Source of the DNA: Anaerofustis butyriciformans
GTDB lineage: Bacteria; Bacillota; Clostridia; Eubacteriales; Anaerofustaceae
Direction of reading: 5' to 3'
DNA length: 64,000 bases
NCBI RefSeq assembly: GCF_036289385.1
Contig: NZ_JAYFFH010000002.1
Coordinates: 124,001-188,000 of the forward strand
The notes under the pieces were generated by a model. It searched no databases and was not told the origin of the DNA. It saw only the letters and a list, made by a program, of their open reading frames with translations. Every line of letters begins with the position of its first letter. Positions within the stretch are counted from its first letter, which is position 1. Both the position numbers and the translations under genes were made by a program. Positions 54,068 through 62,438 of the stretch are shown piece after piece.

Positions 54068-54820
54068 TTAACCTCCTATAGGAATTAATATAAAAGCAAA
54101 ACCCATTGCAATAGCTATTGCCTTTAAAATTGATTCCAAAACTCCAAGAAGACCGGAAATAATATCCCCGTTTATCATATCTCTTAATGAAGATGTAAGA
54201 GTAAGTCCGGGAATAAGAAGCATAATATTTCCTATAATAATCTTGTCTATATTTTCACCTATACCTATACTATTTAAAACAACAGCACAAAGAGCGGTTA
54301 TTAGTGAAGAAAGAAGGCTGGTTACAAAATTGTTTATTTTTAATTTGTTTAATGAATTAACCGTAAAATACATTACTCCTCCGGTTATCATAGAAGCAAT
54401 ACTATCCATTAAACTTCCACCGAAAAATACTGAAAAAGCACCTGAGACAAAAACATAAGAAAGAAATATAAGTTTTTTATTGTATTTATTAGTATTCCTT
54501 ATTTTATCTATTTCTTTTTTTAACTCATTCATGCTTAATGTTTTTACACATATGTCTCTGGATAGCTGGTTTACGTATTCAACTTGTTCGAGGTTTGTTT
54601 CATATTTTTTTATTCTTCTTGTTTGAGTAATTATATTACTATCTGAAAATTTAACAGTCAGAATAATAGTAGAAGTTATTGTAAAAATATCTACTTTTTG
54701 TAATAAATAAGCTTTTCCTATTCTGTTTAAAGTATCTTCAACCCTGCTTACTTCAGCTCCAGAAGTAAGCAGTATCTCACCCAAATCCAACATATATGAA
54801 ACAAGTTTTTCTTCTTGCAT
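54068..54820 (-). CDS. Threonine/serine exporter family, large subunit (YjjP/ThrE type)
   Basis: The 250-residue protein has a cytoplasmic N-terminal part (1-115) with LTSGAEVSRVEDTLNRI, the ThrE signature, then five helices containing LLIPGLTLTSSLRDMINGD. It pairs with the small subunit directly downstream. AAAGGAT precedes the ATG. The 270-bp gap upstream to the next gene is extremely AT-rich, and I see no feature in it beyond possible promoters. Confidence 0.92.
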   Translation of the reverse strand: MQEEKLVSYMLDLGEILLTSGAEVSRVEDTLNRIGKAYLLQKVDIFTITSTIILTVKFSDSNIITQTRRIKKYETNLEQVEYVNQLSRDICVKTLSMNELKKEIDKIRNTNKYNKKLIFLSYVFVSGAFSVFFGGSLMDSIASMITGGVMYFTVNSLNKLKINNFVTSLLSSLITALCAVVLNSIGIGENIDKIIIGNIMLLIPGLTLTSSLRDMINGDIISGLLGVLESILKAIAIAMGFAFILIPIGG

Positions 54821-55090
54821 TTTAAATCCTTTCGATATTTATTGGGTTATTATATTATATTAATTTTTAATATGTTTTTGTATATTAATTAAAAAATTTT
54901 ACATATAAATTATCTTTATTAATATAATTTTTTCTTAAAGTTTTAATATAAATTTTTTATATTAAAAACTAATATAAATTATACTCTTATTATAAAGTAT
55001 ATATTATCCTTTCTAATTTTTTATTTTTCGACCTTATATATTTCCTATAATTGTCAATAATATATAAAAAATAGATTTAGAGGTATTATT

Positions 55091-56560
55091 ATGAATTCAT
55101 TATGGGAAAACACCGTTAACTTACCGATGTATGAAGAATTAAATAAAAACATAAATGTAGATGTTGCAATAATAGGGGGAGGAATATCAGGAATTCTTAC
55201 TGCTTATAAGTTAAAAAAACAAGGAATAAAAGCAGTTATTTTTGAAAAAGACAGAATATGTCAAAAAACTACGGCTTATACAACGGGAAAAATTACTCTT
55301 GCACACTCACTTATATATGAAGAACTTATAAGTAATTTTGGTACTTATAAAGCAAGGGAGTATGCATATTTAAATAAAAAAGCAATAGAAGAATATGAGA
55401 ATATAATAAAAGAGGAAAACATAGAGTGCGATTTTGAAAAATGCAATGCTTATTTATATACAAAAGAAGATGAAAATAAATTAATAAAAGAATATAATGC
55501 CCTTTTAAAATGTGATATAGAATGTGAATATATAAATGAAAGCTTACTTCCTTTAAAATTTAAAGGTGCCATTAAATATAAAAAACAAGCAAAATTCAAT
55601 CCATTTAAATTTATAAAACACATATTAAAAGACCTTACTATATACGAAAATACTTTTATAGAAGAAGTAAAAGCCAAAAGAAAAACTCTTTTTACAGACA
55701 GCGGATACAAAATAAAAGCAAATAAAATAATATTTGCATGTTCTTTTCCTTTTTTAAATGTTCCGGGATATTATTTTTTAAGAATGCACCAAGAACTTTC
55801 ATACTTTTTAATTTTAAAAAATACAAAAAAATTAAAAGATATATATTTAAATGTGGATGAAAAAGGATACTCTTTTAGAGGTTACGACGATATATTATTA
55901 TTTGGAGGAGAAAAACACAGAAGCGGAGAAAACAAAACAGGTGAAAAATATCAAAATTTAAGAGATGAAATAAAAAAACTATATCCTGGATTTGAAGAAA
56001 TAGGACATTATGCAAGTGAAGATTGTATGACTATTGATAAAGTACCCTATATAGGTTTGTTTTCAAAAGCATTTAAAGATGTTTATGTAATTACAGGTTT
56101 TAATAAATGGGGTATGACGTCTTCAATGGTTGCCGCAAATATAATAAGCGATATGATACTTAAGGGATTTGATTATAAAGATAGTATATTTTCTCCCGAA
56201 AGGTTTGATACAAAAGGAATAAAAAAATCAATACTTAAAGAAGGTCCTTATTCAATAAAAGGAATAGGAAAAGAATTTTTAAATATTCCAGATACTACAC
56301 TTAAGTCTCTTCCGTTAGGTCATGGAGGAATAGTAGAATATAAAGGAGAAAAAGTAGGAGTATATAAAGACGAAGAAGGAAACTGTTATATAGTTCCAAG
56401 CAAATGTCCTCATTTAAACTGCGAACTTTCGTGGAATCCTGATGAAAAAACATGGGACTGTCCATGTCACGGTTCAAGATTTGATTATATGGGAAATATT
56501 ATTTATTCTCCAAGTATTTATGATTTAGAATGTATAGAAAAAAAGGTTAAGAAAGAATAA
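55091..56560 (+). CDS. FAD-dependent oxidoreductase with C-terminal Rieske domain
   Basis: The 489-residue protein begins with a DAO-type FAD fold (VAIIGGGISGILTAYKL, residues 26-42, and FEKDRICQKTTAYTTGKIT). The C-terminal 100 residues are a Rieske domain with CPHLNC and CPCHGSRFD, which bind a [2Fe-2S] cluster by two Cys and two His. This fusion matches the YhfW family of B. subtilis, whose substrate is not known to me. An AGAGG site precedes the ATG. It is monocistronic. Confidence 0.93.
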   Translation: MNSLWENTVNLPMYEELNKNINVDVAIIGGGISGILTAYKLKKQGIKAVIFEKDRICQKTTAYTTGKITLAHSLIYEELISNFGTYKAREYAYLNKKAIEEYENIIKEENIECDFEKCNAYLYTKEDENKLIKEYNALLKCDIECEYINESLLPLKFKGAIKYKKQAKFNPFKFIKHILKDLTIYENTFIEEVKAKRKTLFTDSGYKIKANKIIFACSFPFLNVPGYYFLRMHQELSYFLILKNTKKLKDIYLNVDEKGYSFRGYDDILLFGGEKHRSGENKTGEKYQNLRDEIKKLYPGFEEIGHYASEDCMTIDKVPYIGLFSKAFKDVYVITGFNKWGMTSSMVAANIISDMILKGFDYKDSIFSPERFDTKGIKKSILKEGPYSIKGIGKEFLNIPDTTLKSLPLGHGGIVEYKGEKVGVYKDEEGNCYIVPSKCPHLNCELSWNPDEKTWDCPCHGSRFDYMGNIIYSPSIYDLECIEKKVKKE

Positions 56561-56574
56561 CTTTCTTAACCTTT
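56542..56574. terminator. Bidirectional terminator overlapping two gene ends
   Basis: AAAGGTTAAGAAAG / CTTTCTTAACCTTT covers the stop codons of the oxidoreductase and the convergent tag gene. Confidence 0.8.
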
Positions 56575-57123
56575 ATATTTAAAACAATCTATTTCATGGT
56601 CGTTTATTATTCCAATAGCTTGAAGATATGAATAAATAATAGTACTTCCGACATACTTCATTCCTCTTTTCTTTAAATCCATTGAAACTTTATCTGAAAG
56701 AGGACTTGTTGTATTAAAATTATCATCTTTATTTTTTATTATTTCTCCATTTGTAAAAGACCATATATAATTAGAAAAACTCCCGTATTCTTCCTGTATT
56801 TTTACAAATATTTTTGCATTTGATATTGATGATTTTATTTTGTTTTTATTTCTTATTATATCTTTATTTTCTAAAAGTTCATTTATTTTATCTTCATCAT
56901 AATTTATAACTTTATTATAATCAAAATTATCATATGCTTTTTTAAATGCTTCTCTTTTTTTAAGTATTGTTATCCATGAAAGACCGGCTTGAAAAGACTC
57001 TAAAATAAGCATTTCAAAAAGTATTCTATCATCATAAACAGGAACACCCCATTCATTATCATGATAAGCTATATAAATTTCGCTTTTTAAATCTACCCAC
57101 TTACATCTTTTTTTATTATCCAT
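56566..57123 (-). CDS. tag: DNA-3-methyladenine glycosylase I
   Basis: The 185-residue protein is Tag, a base excision enzyme for 3-methyladenine. RCKWVDLKSEIYIAYHDNEWG at the start, FEMLILESFQAGLSW with the catalytic Glu near 38, and the C-terminal HEIDCF with His and Cys of the zinc site are all present. It begins 2 bases after the ferredoxin gene, with no good ribosome binding site, so translation is likely coupled. It is last of a three-gene unit with ArsR and an EFR1-type ferredoxin. Confidence 0.94.
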   Translation of the reverse strand: MDNKKRCKWVDLKSEIYIAYHDNEWGVPVYDDRILFEMLILESFQAGLSWITILKKREAFKKAYDNFDYNKVINYDEDKINELLENKDIIRNKNKIKSSISNAKIFVKIQEEYGSFSNYIWSFTNGEIIKNKDDNFNTTSPLSDKVSMDLKKRGMKYVGSTIIYSYLQAIGIINDHEIDCFKYKG

Positions 57124-57125
57124 TA

Positions 57126-57890
57126 TTATATGAAAAGTTCGTTTTCCTTTCTGCCTTCACATGCTTTTTTTAGTTTTTTTCTTGCAGCCATTAACATAAC
57201 TTTATTTAAATTTCTTGCATTATAGTCGCATACTTTTATACATCTCATACAAGAAATACATTTATCTTTATCTGTTTTATCAGGTTCATTAAAATCAATT
57301 GCACCAACAGGACACTCAGCTGCACATTTACCGCATTTTATACAGTTCTTATCTGCTTTTGGAACCATTGGAATAGCACCATATTTTTTATAAGGATTAT
57401 TACCGGGTACTTCAATTTCTTCAAAATTATTACTTTCAATTTTTTCTTTTATTTTTATAGCATAATCTTTTATTTCATTTACATCATTTTCATCAGGTCT
57501 GCCTTTTGCAAATTCATTCATAATAGAATGTTCACAAACTACTCCCATTGCAGCAACAACCTTAAACCCATTATTATTTAAAATATCCTTAAGCTCTATT
57601 AAGGTATCTTCATAAGCTCTGTTTCCATAAGTAGTAATTATTATGCAAGGAGTATTATTTCCTTTTAATTTACTTATTCTTTCCCTCGCAGTTGAAGGAA
57701 CTCTTCCACCAAAAGAAGGAACGCCAACAATGCAAATTTCATTTTCATTAAATTCATACTTTGAATAATCTTCGTCTTTTTTTGATAAATCTAAATTACA
57801 AGTATCATCACTTATTGTGTTTCCAACTGTTTCTACAACCTTTTTTGTAGAAAATGTAGGGCTGAAATATACATTGTTTACTTTTTTCAT
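57126..57890 (-). CDS. EFR1-type flavodoxin-ferredoxin fusion
   Basis: In the 254-residue protein the first 160 residues are flavodoxin-like (VYFSPTFSTKKVV phosphate loop, VGVPSFGGRVPS). The rest has two 4Fe-4S clusters, CIKCGKCAAECP and CISCMRCIKVC. EFR1 proteins are presumed electron carriers in anaerobes. It is 11 bp after an ArsR gene and just before tag. AAAGGAG precedes the ATG. Confidence 0.92.
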   Translation of the reverse strand: MKKVNNVYFSPTFSTKKVVETVGNTISDDTCNLDLSKKDEDYSKYEFNENEICIVGVPSFGGRVPSTARERISKLKGNNTPCIIITTYGNRAYEDTLIELKDILNNNGFKVVAAMGVVCEHSIMNEFAKGRPDENDVNEIKDYAIKIKEKIESNNFEEIEVPGNNPYKKYGAIPMVPKADKNCIKCGKCAAECPVGAIDFNEPDKTDKDKCISCMRCIKVCDYNARNLNKVMLMAARKKLKKACEGRKENELFI

Positions 57891-57901
57891 ATTTATCTCC
57901 T

Positions 57902-58228
57902 TTATTTTATATATTCTTCCAAATCTTTAAAAAATCTAATAAGAGTTTTTAAACTGCTGCTTTCTTTATTTATATAATAATAATTTTTTGTTCCTTCTTT
58001 TCTCATATCAACTACATTATTCTCTTTTAATACTTTTAAATGATGGGATATTGCAGTTCTTGAAGCTAAAACTTTATCAGATAATTCACAGGCTCTAAAG
58101 CCTTTACCATCACAATTTATCATCATATAAACGATTATAGCCTGCCTTGTTTCATCTCCTAAAGCAGAAATAACATTTTTACAATCCTTAAACTCCTTTA
58201 TTACATTTTCATTACATTTTTTAATCAT
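57902..58228 (-). CDS. ArsR-family transcriptional regulator
   Basis: The ATG at 58228 has GGAAGG 7 bases upstream and is preferred over a GTG further out. The 108-residue protein is an ArsR winged helix with LSDKVLASRTAISHHLKVLKEN and a KEGTKNYYYI wing. Cysteines at 5, 16 and in the INCDGKGFRACEL region could bind a ligand, but no standard metal site is clear. It probably controls its own operon with the ferredoxin and tag. Confidence 0.9.
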   Translation of the reverse strand: MIKKCNENVIKEFKDCKNVISALGDETRQAIIVYMMINCDGKGFRACELSDKVLASRTAISHHLKVLKENNVVDMRKEGTKNYYYINKESSSLKTLIRFFKDLEEYIK

Positions 58229-58317
58229 AAATAAACCTTCCACAAATATAATTATTATTATAAAATAAAAGATTTTTCATATCAATTCAATATTGGTTAA
58301 GTAAATCGAAACAATAA

Positions 58318-58344
58318 AAAAAGACAATATAAAATTGTCTTTTT
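58318..58344 (-). terminator. Terminator after the DUF2148 gene
   Basis: AAAAAGACAAT / ATTGTCTTTTT with a 5-base loop on both readings, at the end of the DUF2148 gene. It lies between it and the ArsR gene on the same strand. Confidence 0.8.
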
Positions 58345-58891
58345 ATTTTTTCTTTACTCTATCAAAGTAAGGACTCTTACCGCTTATACTAATTGGAATA
58401 CCTTGCCATAATATATCTTTTTCTTTTATAAAGTCCATTTCTTCAAATACTTTACCTATAGAAAACATTACTCTGCTGTCAACTCTGTTATCAGCTGCAA
58501 CAGAAACTGCAGAACCAATAGCAATACCAAGGTCTATTGTATTAAAAGCACATCTTCCGCCATGTTCTTTATTTTCTTCACAGTTTTTAAATCCGCAGAA
58601 AGAACAATGAGGAAGTCCTTTATAAGATTTTTTTACACCTATTAAAACAACTGCACCTGATGCTCTTAAATTTTTAGCATCTCTTACATAATGTCCTTCA
58701 GTTTCACCAAATTCTCTAAGATAAACTTCATCCATTTTATCTGCAAGTTTAACTTTTTCACTGCCTGTCAAAACAAGGGTAATAATATCATCTACACCTT
58801 TTGTTTTTGGAGCCGTTCTTGCCGCAGCACACATTTTTGCCGCTGTTTCCATTAAAGCTTTTTCTTCCATTTGTCTTTCTTCGTAAAACAT
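58343..58891 (-). CDS. DUF2148 ferredoxin-like domain protein
   Basis: The 182-residue protein matches the DUF2148 family of anaerobes: AAKMCAAARTAPKTKG at the start, then GLPHCSFCGFKNCEENKEHGG with a cluster of four Cys, and GRCAFNTIDLGIAIGSAVS. The cysteines probably hold an iron-sulfur cluster; the function is not established. It lies 25 bp downstream of a MarR gene in the same unit. AAAGGAG precedes the ATG. Confidence 0.9.
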   Translation of the reverse strand: MFYEERQMEEKALMETAAKMCAAARTAPKTKGVDDIITLVLTGSEKVKLADKMDEVYLREFGETEGHYVRDAKNLRASGAVVLIGVKKSYKGLPHCSFCGFKNCEENKEHGGRCAFNTIDLGIAIGSAVSVAADNRVDSRVMFSIGKVFEEMDFIKEKDILWQGIPISISGKSPYFDRVKKK

Positions 58892-58916
58892 TTTTTTATC
58901 TCCTTTATATAAAAAT

Positions 58917-59327
58917 TTATAAATTATCTATTATTTCAAAAATTTCAAGAGATTTATTATAATTATCCATTCCCAAAATTTTTTCAATATTATCTTGAGC
59001 TTCATGCCATAAAGGTATGGCAATATCTAAAATTTCTTTTCCTTTTTTTGTAACTATAACTTGTTTATTTCTCTCATTCTCTTTTGAAATATCTTCTATT
59101 ATCCCTTCTTTAAACAAAGTTTTTAAATTTCTTACAACAGTTGTTCTTTCAAGTCTTACCTTAGATGCTATATCACTTATTGAAGCTGGCTGTATTTTTA
59201 AAATATTTTTTATTAAAGAAAACTGATTTAAAGTAAGAGAGCTTTCCTTTAAATAATCGTCATAATATTTTGTTATGTTATTTGCAGCTCTTCTAAAATT
59301 AATACAATAACATCCTTTACTTTTCAT
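58917..59327 (-). CDS. MarR-family transcriptional regulator
   Basis: The ATG at 59327 has AAAGGAA upstream; the frame to 59384 would run through the operator. The 136-residue protein has a MarR winged helix (ISDIASKVRLERTTVVRNLKTL, then EDISKENERNKQVIVTKKG) between dimer helices. Cys in the CYCINFRRA N-terminus could make it redox-sensitive (inference). It is cotranscribed with the DUF2148 gene, and a palindrome covers its start site. Confidence 0.92.
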   Translation of the reverse strand: MKSKGCYCINFRRAANNITKYYDDYLKESSLTLNQFSLIKNILKIQPASISDIASKVRLERTTVVRNLKTLFKEGIIEDISKENERNKQVIVTKKGKEILDIAIPLWHEAQDNIEKILGMDNYNKSLEIFEIIDNL

Positions 59328-59341
59328 AAAAATTTCCTTTC

Positions 59342-59353
59342 GTGTATATACAC
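59342..59353 (-). promoter_or_regulatory. MarR operator at the marR promoter
   Basis: GTGTATATACAC is a perfect 12-bp palindrome. On the - strand TTTACA and TATAGT with a 17-base spacer lie just upstream and overlap it, so a bound MarR dimer would block the promoter. Confidence 0.65.
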
Positions 59354-59463
59354 TATAACATAAAATATAAATGTTGTAAAGCATATAAATATTTAATTTT
59401 ATCTTTAATATATAAAAATTTTCATTATAATATACTTATTAATTTATATAAAAGAGGTAAATT

Positions 59464-59931
59464 ATGAGTGAAAAGACAAATGTAATGAGAATTTTATCTC
59501 AAAAGAAAATTAACTATAAAAGTTATTCATATGATCCAAATCAAGGTTTAAGCGGAAACGATGTTGCAAAATCTTTAAACCAAAATGAAAATCAAGTCTT
59601 TAAAACACTTGTTACAGTAGGGAAGAGTAAGGAACATTATGTTTTTGTAATACCTGTAAATAAAGAATTAAATCTTAAAAAAGCCGCAAAAAGCGTTAGT
59701 GAAAAATCAATATCAATGATTAAAGAAAAAGAACTTCTTCCTTTAACAGGGTATATACACGGTGGATGTTCTCCTATTGGTATGAAAAAGTTTTTTACAA
59801 CTGTTATAAACGAAACGGCAAAAGATTTTGAAACAATAATATTTTCTGCAGGAAAAGTTGGGTATCAAGTAGAAGTAAATATTGAAGATTTAAAAAAAGT
59901 TATTAAATTTAAACTTGACGATATAGTATAA
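59464..59931 (+). CDS. ybaK: Cys-tRNA(Pro)/aminoacyl-tRNA deacylase YbaK/EbsC
   Basis: The 155-residue protein has the YbaK/ProX fold: KINYKSYSYDP, DVAKSLNQNENQVFKTLVT, the FVIPVNKELNLKKAAK segment, and GYIHGGCSPIGMKK. It clears cysteine from mischarged tRNA(Pro). The conserved Lys in FKTLV is present. AGAGG precedes the ATG. It is monocistronic with its own terminator. Confidence 0.94.
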   Translation: MSEKTNVMRILSQKKINYKSYSYDPNQGLSGNDVAKSLNQNENQVFKTLVTVGKSKEHYVFVIPVNKELNLKKAAKSVSEKSISMIKEKELLPLTGYIHGGCSPIGMKKFFTTVINETAKDFETIIFSAGKVGYQVEVNIEDLKKVIKFKLDDIV

Positions 59932-59961
59932 AAAAACAGCACTTTTAAGTGCTGTTTTTTT
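59931..59961. terminator. Bidirectional terminator
   Basis: AAAAAACAGCACTT / AAGTGCTGTTTTTT between ybaK and the convergent ABC operon. Confidence 0.85.
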
Positions 59962-60676
59962 AGTCTGATAATTTCTTTTGATTATATACAAATGTAAATA
60001 TTGTAAGTAAAACAACTACGTTAACCAACATTATAGATACACCTGAAAAAGTAAAGTTATTTGCTATATCAAATAATATAATCATAAGTTCTCCACTGTA
60101 TAAAAATGAAGCTATAGCAGTTATAATAGCATTTGATGAACCTACTGCCAATAAAGGAATAAATGCAAATATTAATGAAACAGGAAGAGTTGCTCCTGCA
60201 ATATTTGCCCCACTCTTAACTAAAACACCAACAATAGCTCCAAGTATTGTCGAACATAAAATACCAATAGCAATTACAAGTAAAAACTTAGGTATATAAA
60301 CAGGATCTAAGTGAAGTAGTGGTAAAAATAAACAAGATGTTATCATATTAATTATAAAAACAAAACTTCCAACACCTAATAAATATTGCATAGGTCTTAT
60401 GTTTGATAAAATTAAAACTCTTAAAGTATTTTTATCTTTTTCTTCGGCAATTAAAGCTGCTGTAACCATTAAAGGTATCATAGAAACATGCATCATTAAA
60501 AATACCAAAGGATTTGTTCCTGCATTCCCTTTCATAGCCATTGATATAACATATGTAAACACAGGGAAAAGTAAGAAAAGAAATACTATTCTATTACTTT
60601 TAAAAGCATCTTTTATTTCTTTCTTAAATATAGCTTTTATTTTTCTAAATGAATTATTACTTTTTGCTTTTTTCAT
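59960..60676 (-). CDS. ABC-2-type permease
   Basis: The 238-residue protein has six hydrophobic helices and a cytoplasmic N-terminus (KIKAIFKKEIKDAFKSNRIV), as in NatB-like ABC-2 permeases. EEKDKNTLRVLILSNIRPMQYLLG is the characteristic loop after the second helix. Its ATG overlaps the stop of the ATPase gene by one base. The pair probably exports a drug, ion or lipid-linked molecule; the substrate is unknown. Confidence 0.9.
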   Translation of the reverse strand: MKKAKSNNSFRKIKAIFKKEIKDAFKSNRIVFLFLLFPVFTYVISMAMKGNAGTNPLVFLMMHVSMIPLMVTAALIAEEKDKNTLRVLILSNIRPMQYLLGVGSFVFIINMITSCLFLPLLHLDPVYIPKFLLVIAIGILCSTILGAIVGVLVKSGANIAGATLPVSLIFAFIPLLAVGSSNAIITAIASFLYSGELMIILFDIANNFTFSGVSIMLVNVVVLLTIFTFVYNQKKLSD

Positions 60677-61536
60677 TATATTAACTTCCTTCCCGTAAGT
60701 GAAATAAATACAGTTTCTAAAGTTGGTTCTGATGAATGAATTGAAACAACTTCATTATTTCTAAAGTGATCAGCTATTTTATCTGCACATTCACTATTAT
60801 TTTGATAAATAACTTCTTCGCCTGATTTTAATAACATTTTAACTTCGTTTTTATCATTATATTTTCTGCAAAGTTCATCGGGAACTCCGTATTCAACAAT
60901 AACCCCTTCATTAAGAAGTGCAACATGGTCGCAAAGTTTGCTTGCTTCTTCCATATTATGTGTAGTTAAAAATATTGTTGTTCCTTTTTCTTTAAGTTCA
61001 AATAATAAATTATGTATTTTTTGAGAAGTTAAAGGGTCAAGACCGCTTGTTGGTTCATCTAAGAATAAAAGTTCCGGTTGATGAAGAATAGCTCTTGCTA
61101 TTACAAGTCTTTGTCTCATACCTTTTGATAGATTTCCTGCTTTTTCCCATTTATCATCAGCAAGATCTACTTTATCAAAAATATCATGAACATCTTGTCT
61201 TGACATACCATAAATATCAGCAAAAAGAAGTATATTATCAAAACAAGTAAGTCTTTCGTATACACCACTGTCATCAAGAACCATACCTATTTTTTCATAA
61301 TCTTCATTTTGAAGTTTTATACATTCTTTTCCAAATACTTCAGCTATACCAAGATCTGATGTTATTTGTCCTGTAAGAATTTTTATTAAAGTTGTTTTAC
61401 CTGCACCTGATGGTCCAAGAAAACCGAGAATTTCTCCTTTTTTTACATTAAAAGTAACGTCTTTTAATGCTTCTTTTTCTCCAAATTTCTTATTAATGTG
61501 TTCGAGTTTAATAACTACATCTTTATTTTTATTCAT
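60676..61536 (-). CDS. ABC transporter ATPase
   Basis: In the 286-residue protein Walker A is GPSGAGKT (41-48), the signature is LSKGMRQRLVIARA, and Walker B is LLFLDEPTSGLDP. The SKGMRQR form and the tail TLETVFISLTGRKLI are typical of DrrA/NatA-type exporters. It is first in the two-gene ABC operon, with a GAGG site before the ATG and its own consensus promoter. Confidence 0.95.
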   Translation of the reverse strand: MNKNKDVVIKLEHINKKFGEKEALKDVTFNVKKGEILGFLGPSGAGKTTLIKILTGQITSDLGIAEVFGKECIKLQNEDYEKIGMVLDDSGVYERLTCFDNILLFADIYGMSRQDVHDIFDKVDLADDKWEKAGNLSKGMRQRLVIARAILHQPELLFLDEPTSGLDPLTSQKIHNLLFELKEKGTTIFLTTHNMEEASKLCDHVALLNEGVIVEYGVPDELCRKYNDKNEVKMLLKSGEEVIYQNNSECADKIADHFRNNEVVSIHSSEPTLETVFISLTGRKLI

Positions 61537-61596
61537 ATATTACCTCGTTTGATCTTTACTTTTATTTGATATTCCAAATAAAAAAACTTATTTTAA

Positions 61597-61625
61597 ATTA
61601 TATATGTTTTTAAATAAGTAGTCAA
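61597..61625 (-). promoter_or_regulatory. Promoter of the ABC exporter operon
   Basis: On the - strand TTGACT (61620-61625), a 17-base spacer and TATAAT (61597-61602). It lies between the tetR terminator and the ATPase gene. No copy of the TetR operator is present here, so the ABC genes look independent of it. Confidence 0.65.
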
Positions 61626-61640
61626 CAACTTATATAATTA

Positions 61641-61664
61641 AAAAAGACCTTAAAGGTCTTTTTT
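61641..61664 (-). terminator. Terminator after tetR
   Basis: AAAAAGACCTTAAAGGTCTTTTTT overlaps the end of the tetR gene. Confidence 0.8.
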
Positions 61665-62255
61665 AATTATATGATTATCTATTATAGAACGTATATCTTT
61701 ATATAAATATTTCTTTAATACATCAAGGTGTACAGGTTCACTATATAAAATTACATTATGACATGTTGAATTAACAAGTTCTAATATTGTATAAAACATA
61801 AATTCATAATTATCAAATTCATAACCTGAATTTTTTATCATCTCATCAAAATATGTTTTAAACTTACTATCTTCACTATTTTCTATTATTACTTTTTTAA
61901 AAACGCCCCAGCTTAAATTTTTCGATATAAAGCTTAATATTACAGGATTATTATTTAATGTATCAACTATATAATCTACAAAAAACAAAACTTTTTCATG
62001 AAATGAATTTATATCTTCTTTATCGAGGGCTCTTTTAGCCATATTAAAAATTTCATTTGATTTATTATATATAAGTATATCTTTAATCTCATATTTATTT
62101 TTAAAGTATAAATAAAAAGTCCCTTTTGCAACCTTTGCCTTTTTTGTTATATCGGATACAGATGTATTTTCTATTCCTTTTGTAGTAAATAAAATAAAAG
62201 CACAATCAAGAAGATTATCCAATTTTTTTCTTTTCTTATCTTCAATAATACCCAT
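61650..62255 (-). CDS. TetR-family repressor
   Basis: The 201-residue protein has a TetR HTH (TSVSDITKKAKVAKGTFYLYFKNKYEI, residues 31-57) and a helical ligand domain. It is divergent from a large MMPL-type transporter. Three copies of TGACTAATAGTCA lie between the two genes, one of them over the -35 box of the transporter promoter, so it should repress both genes. AAGGAGAG precedes the ATG. Confidence 0.94.
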   Translation of the reverse strand: MGIIEDKKRKKLDNLLDCAFILFTTKGIENTSVSDITKKAKVAKGTFYLYFKNKYEIKDILIYNKSNEIFNMAKRALDKEDINSFHEKVLFFVDYIVDTLNNNPVILSFISKNLSWGVFKKVIIENSEDSKFKTYFDEMIKNSGYEFDNYEFMFYTILELVNSTCHNVILYSEPVHLDVLKKYLYKDIRSIIDNHIIKKDL

Positions 62256-62323
62256 AATAATCTCTCCTTAATAAAAAAGTAGCACATTAAAAATATTTTG
62301 TCAATTGATTAAATTATAAAAAA

Positions 62324-62412
62324 TGACTAATAGTCAATTTTTTATTTAAATAATATTGACTATTGGTCATTTTCGTATTATAATCCCATATAATAAAAAT
62401 GACTAATAGTCA
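62324..62412. promoter_or_regulatory. Three TetR operators and the MMPL promoter
   Basis: TGACTAATAGTCA occurs at 62324-62336 and 62400-62412, and the variant TGACTATTGGTCA at 62357-62369. The MMPL promoter, TTGACT (62356-62361), 17 bases, TATAAT (62379-62384), overlaps the middle copy. The right copy lies at the transcript start. The left copy is placed for the tetR promoter. Confidence 0.85.
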
Positions 62413-62438
62413 TTTTTATTATAAAAGGAGGAGAGCTA

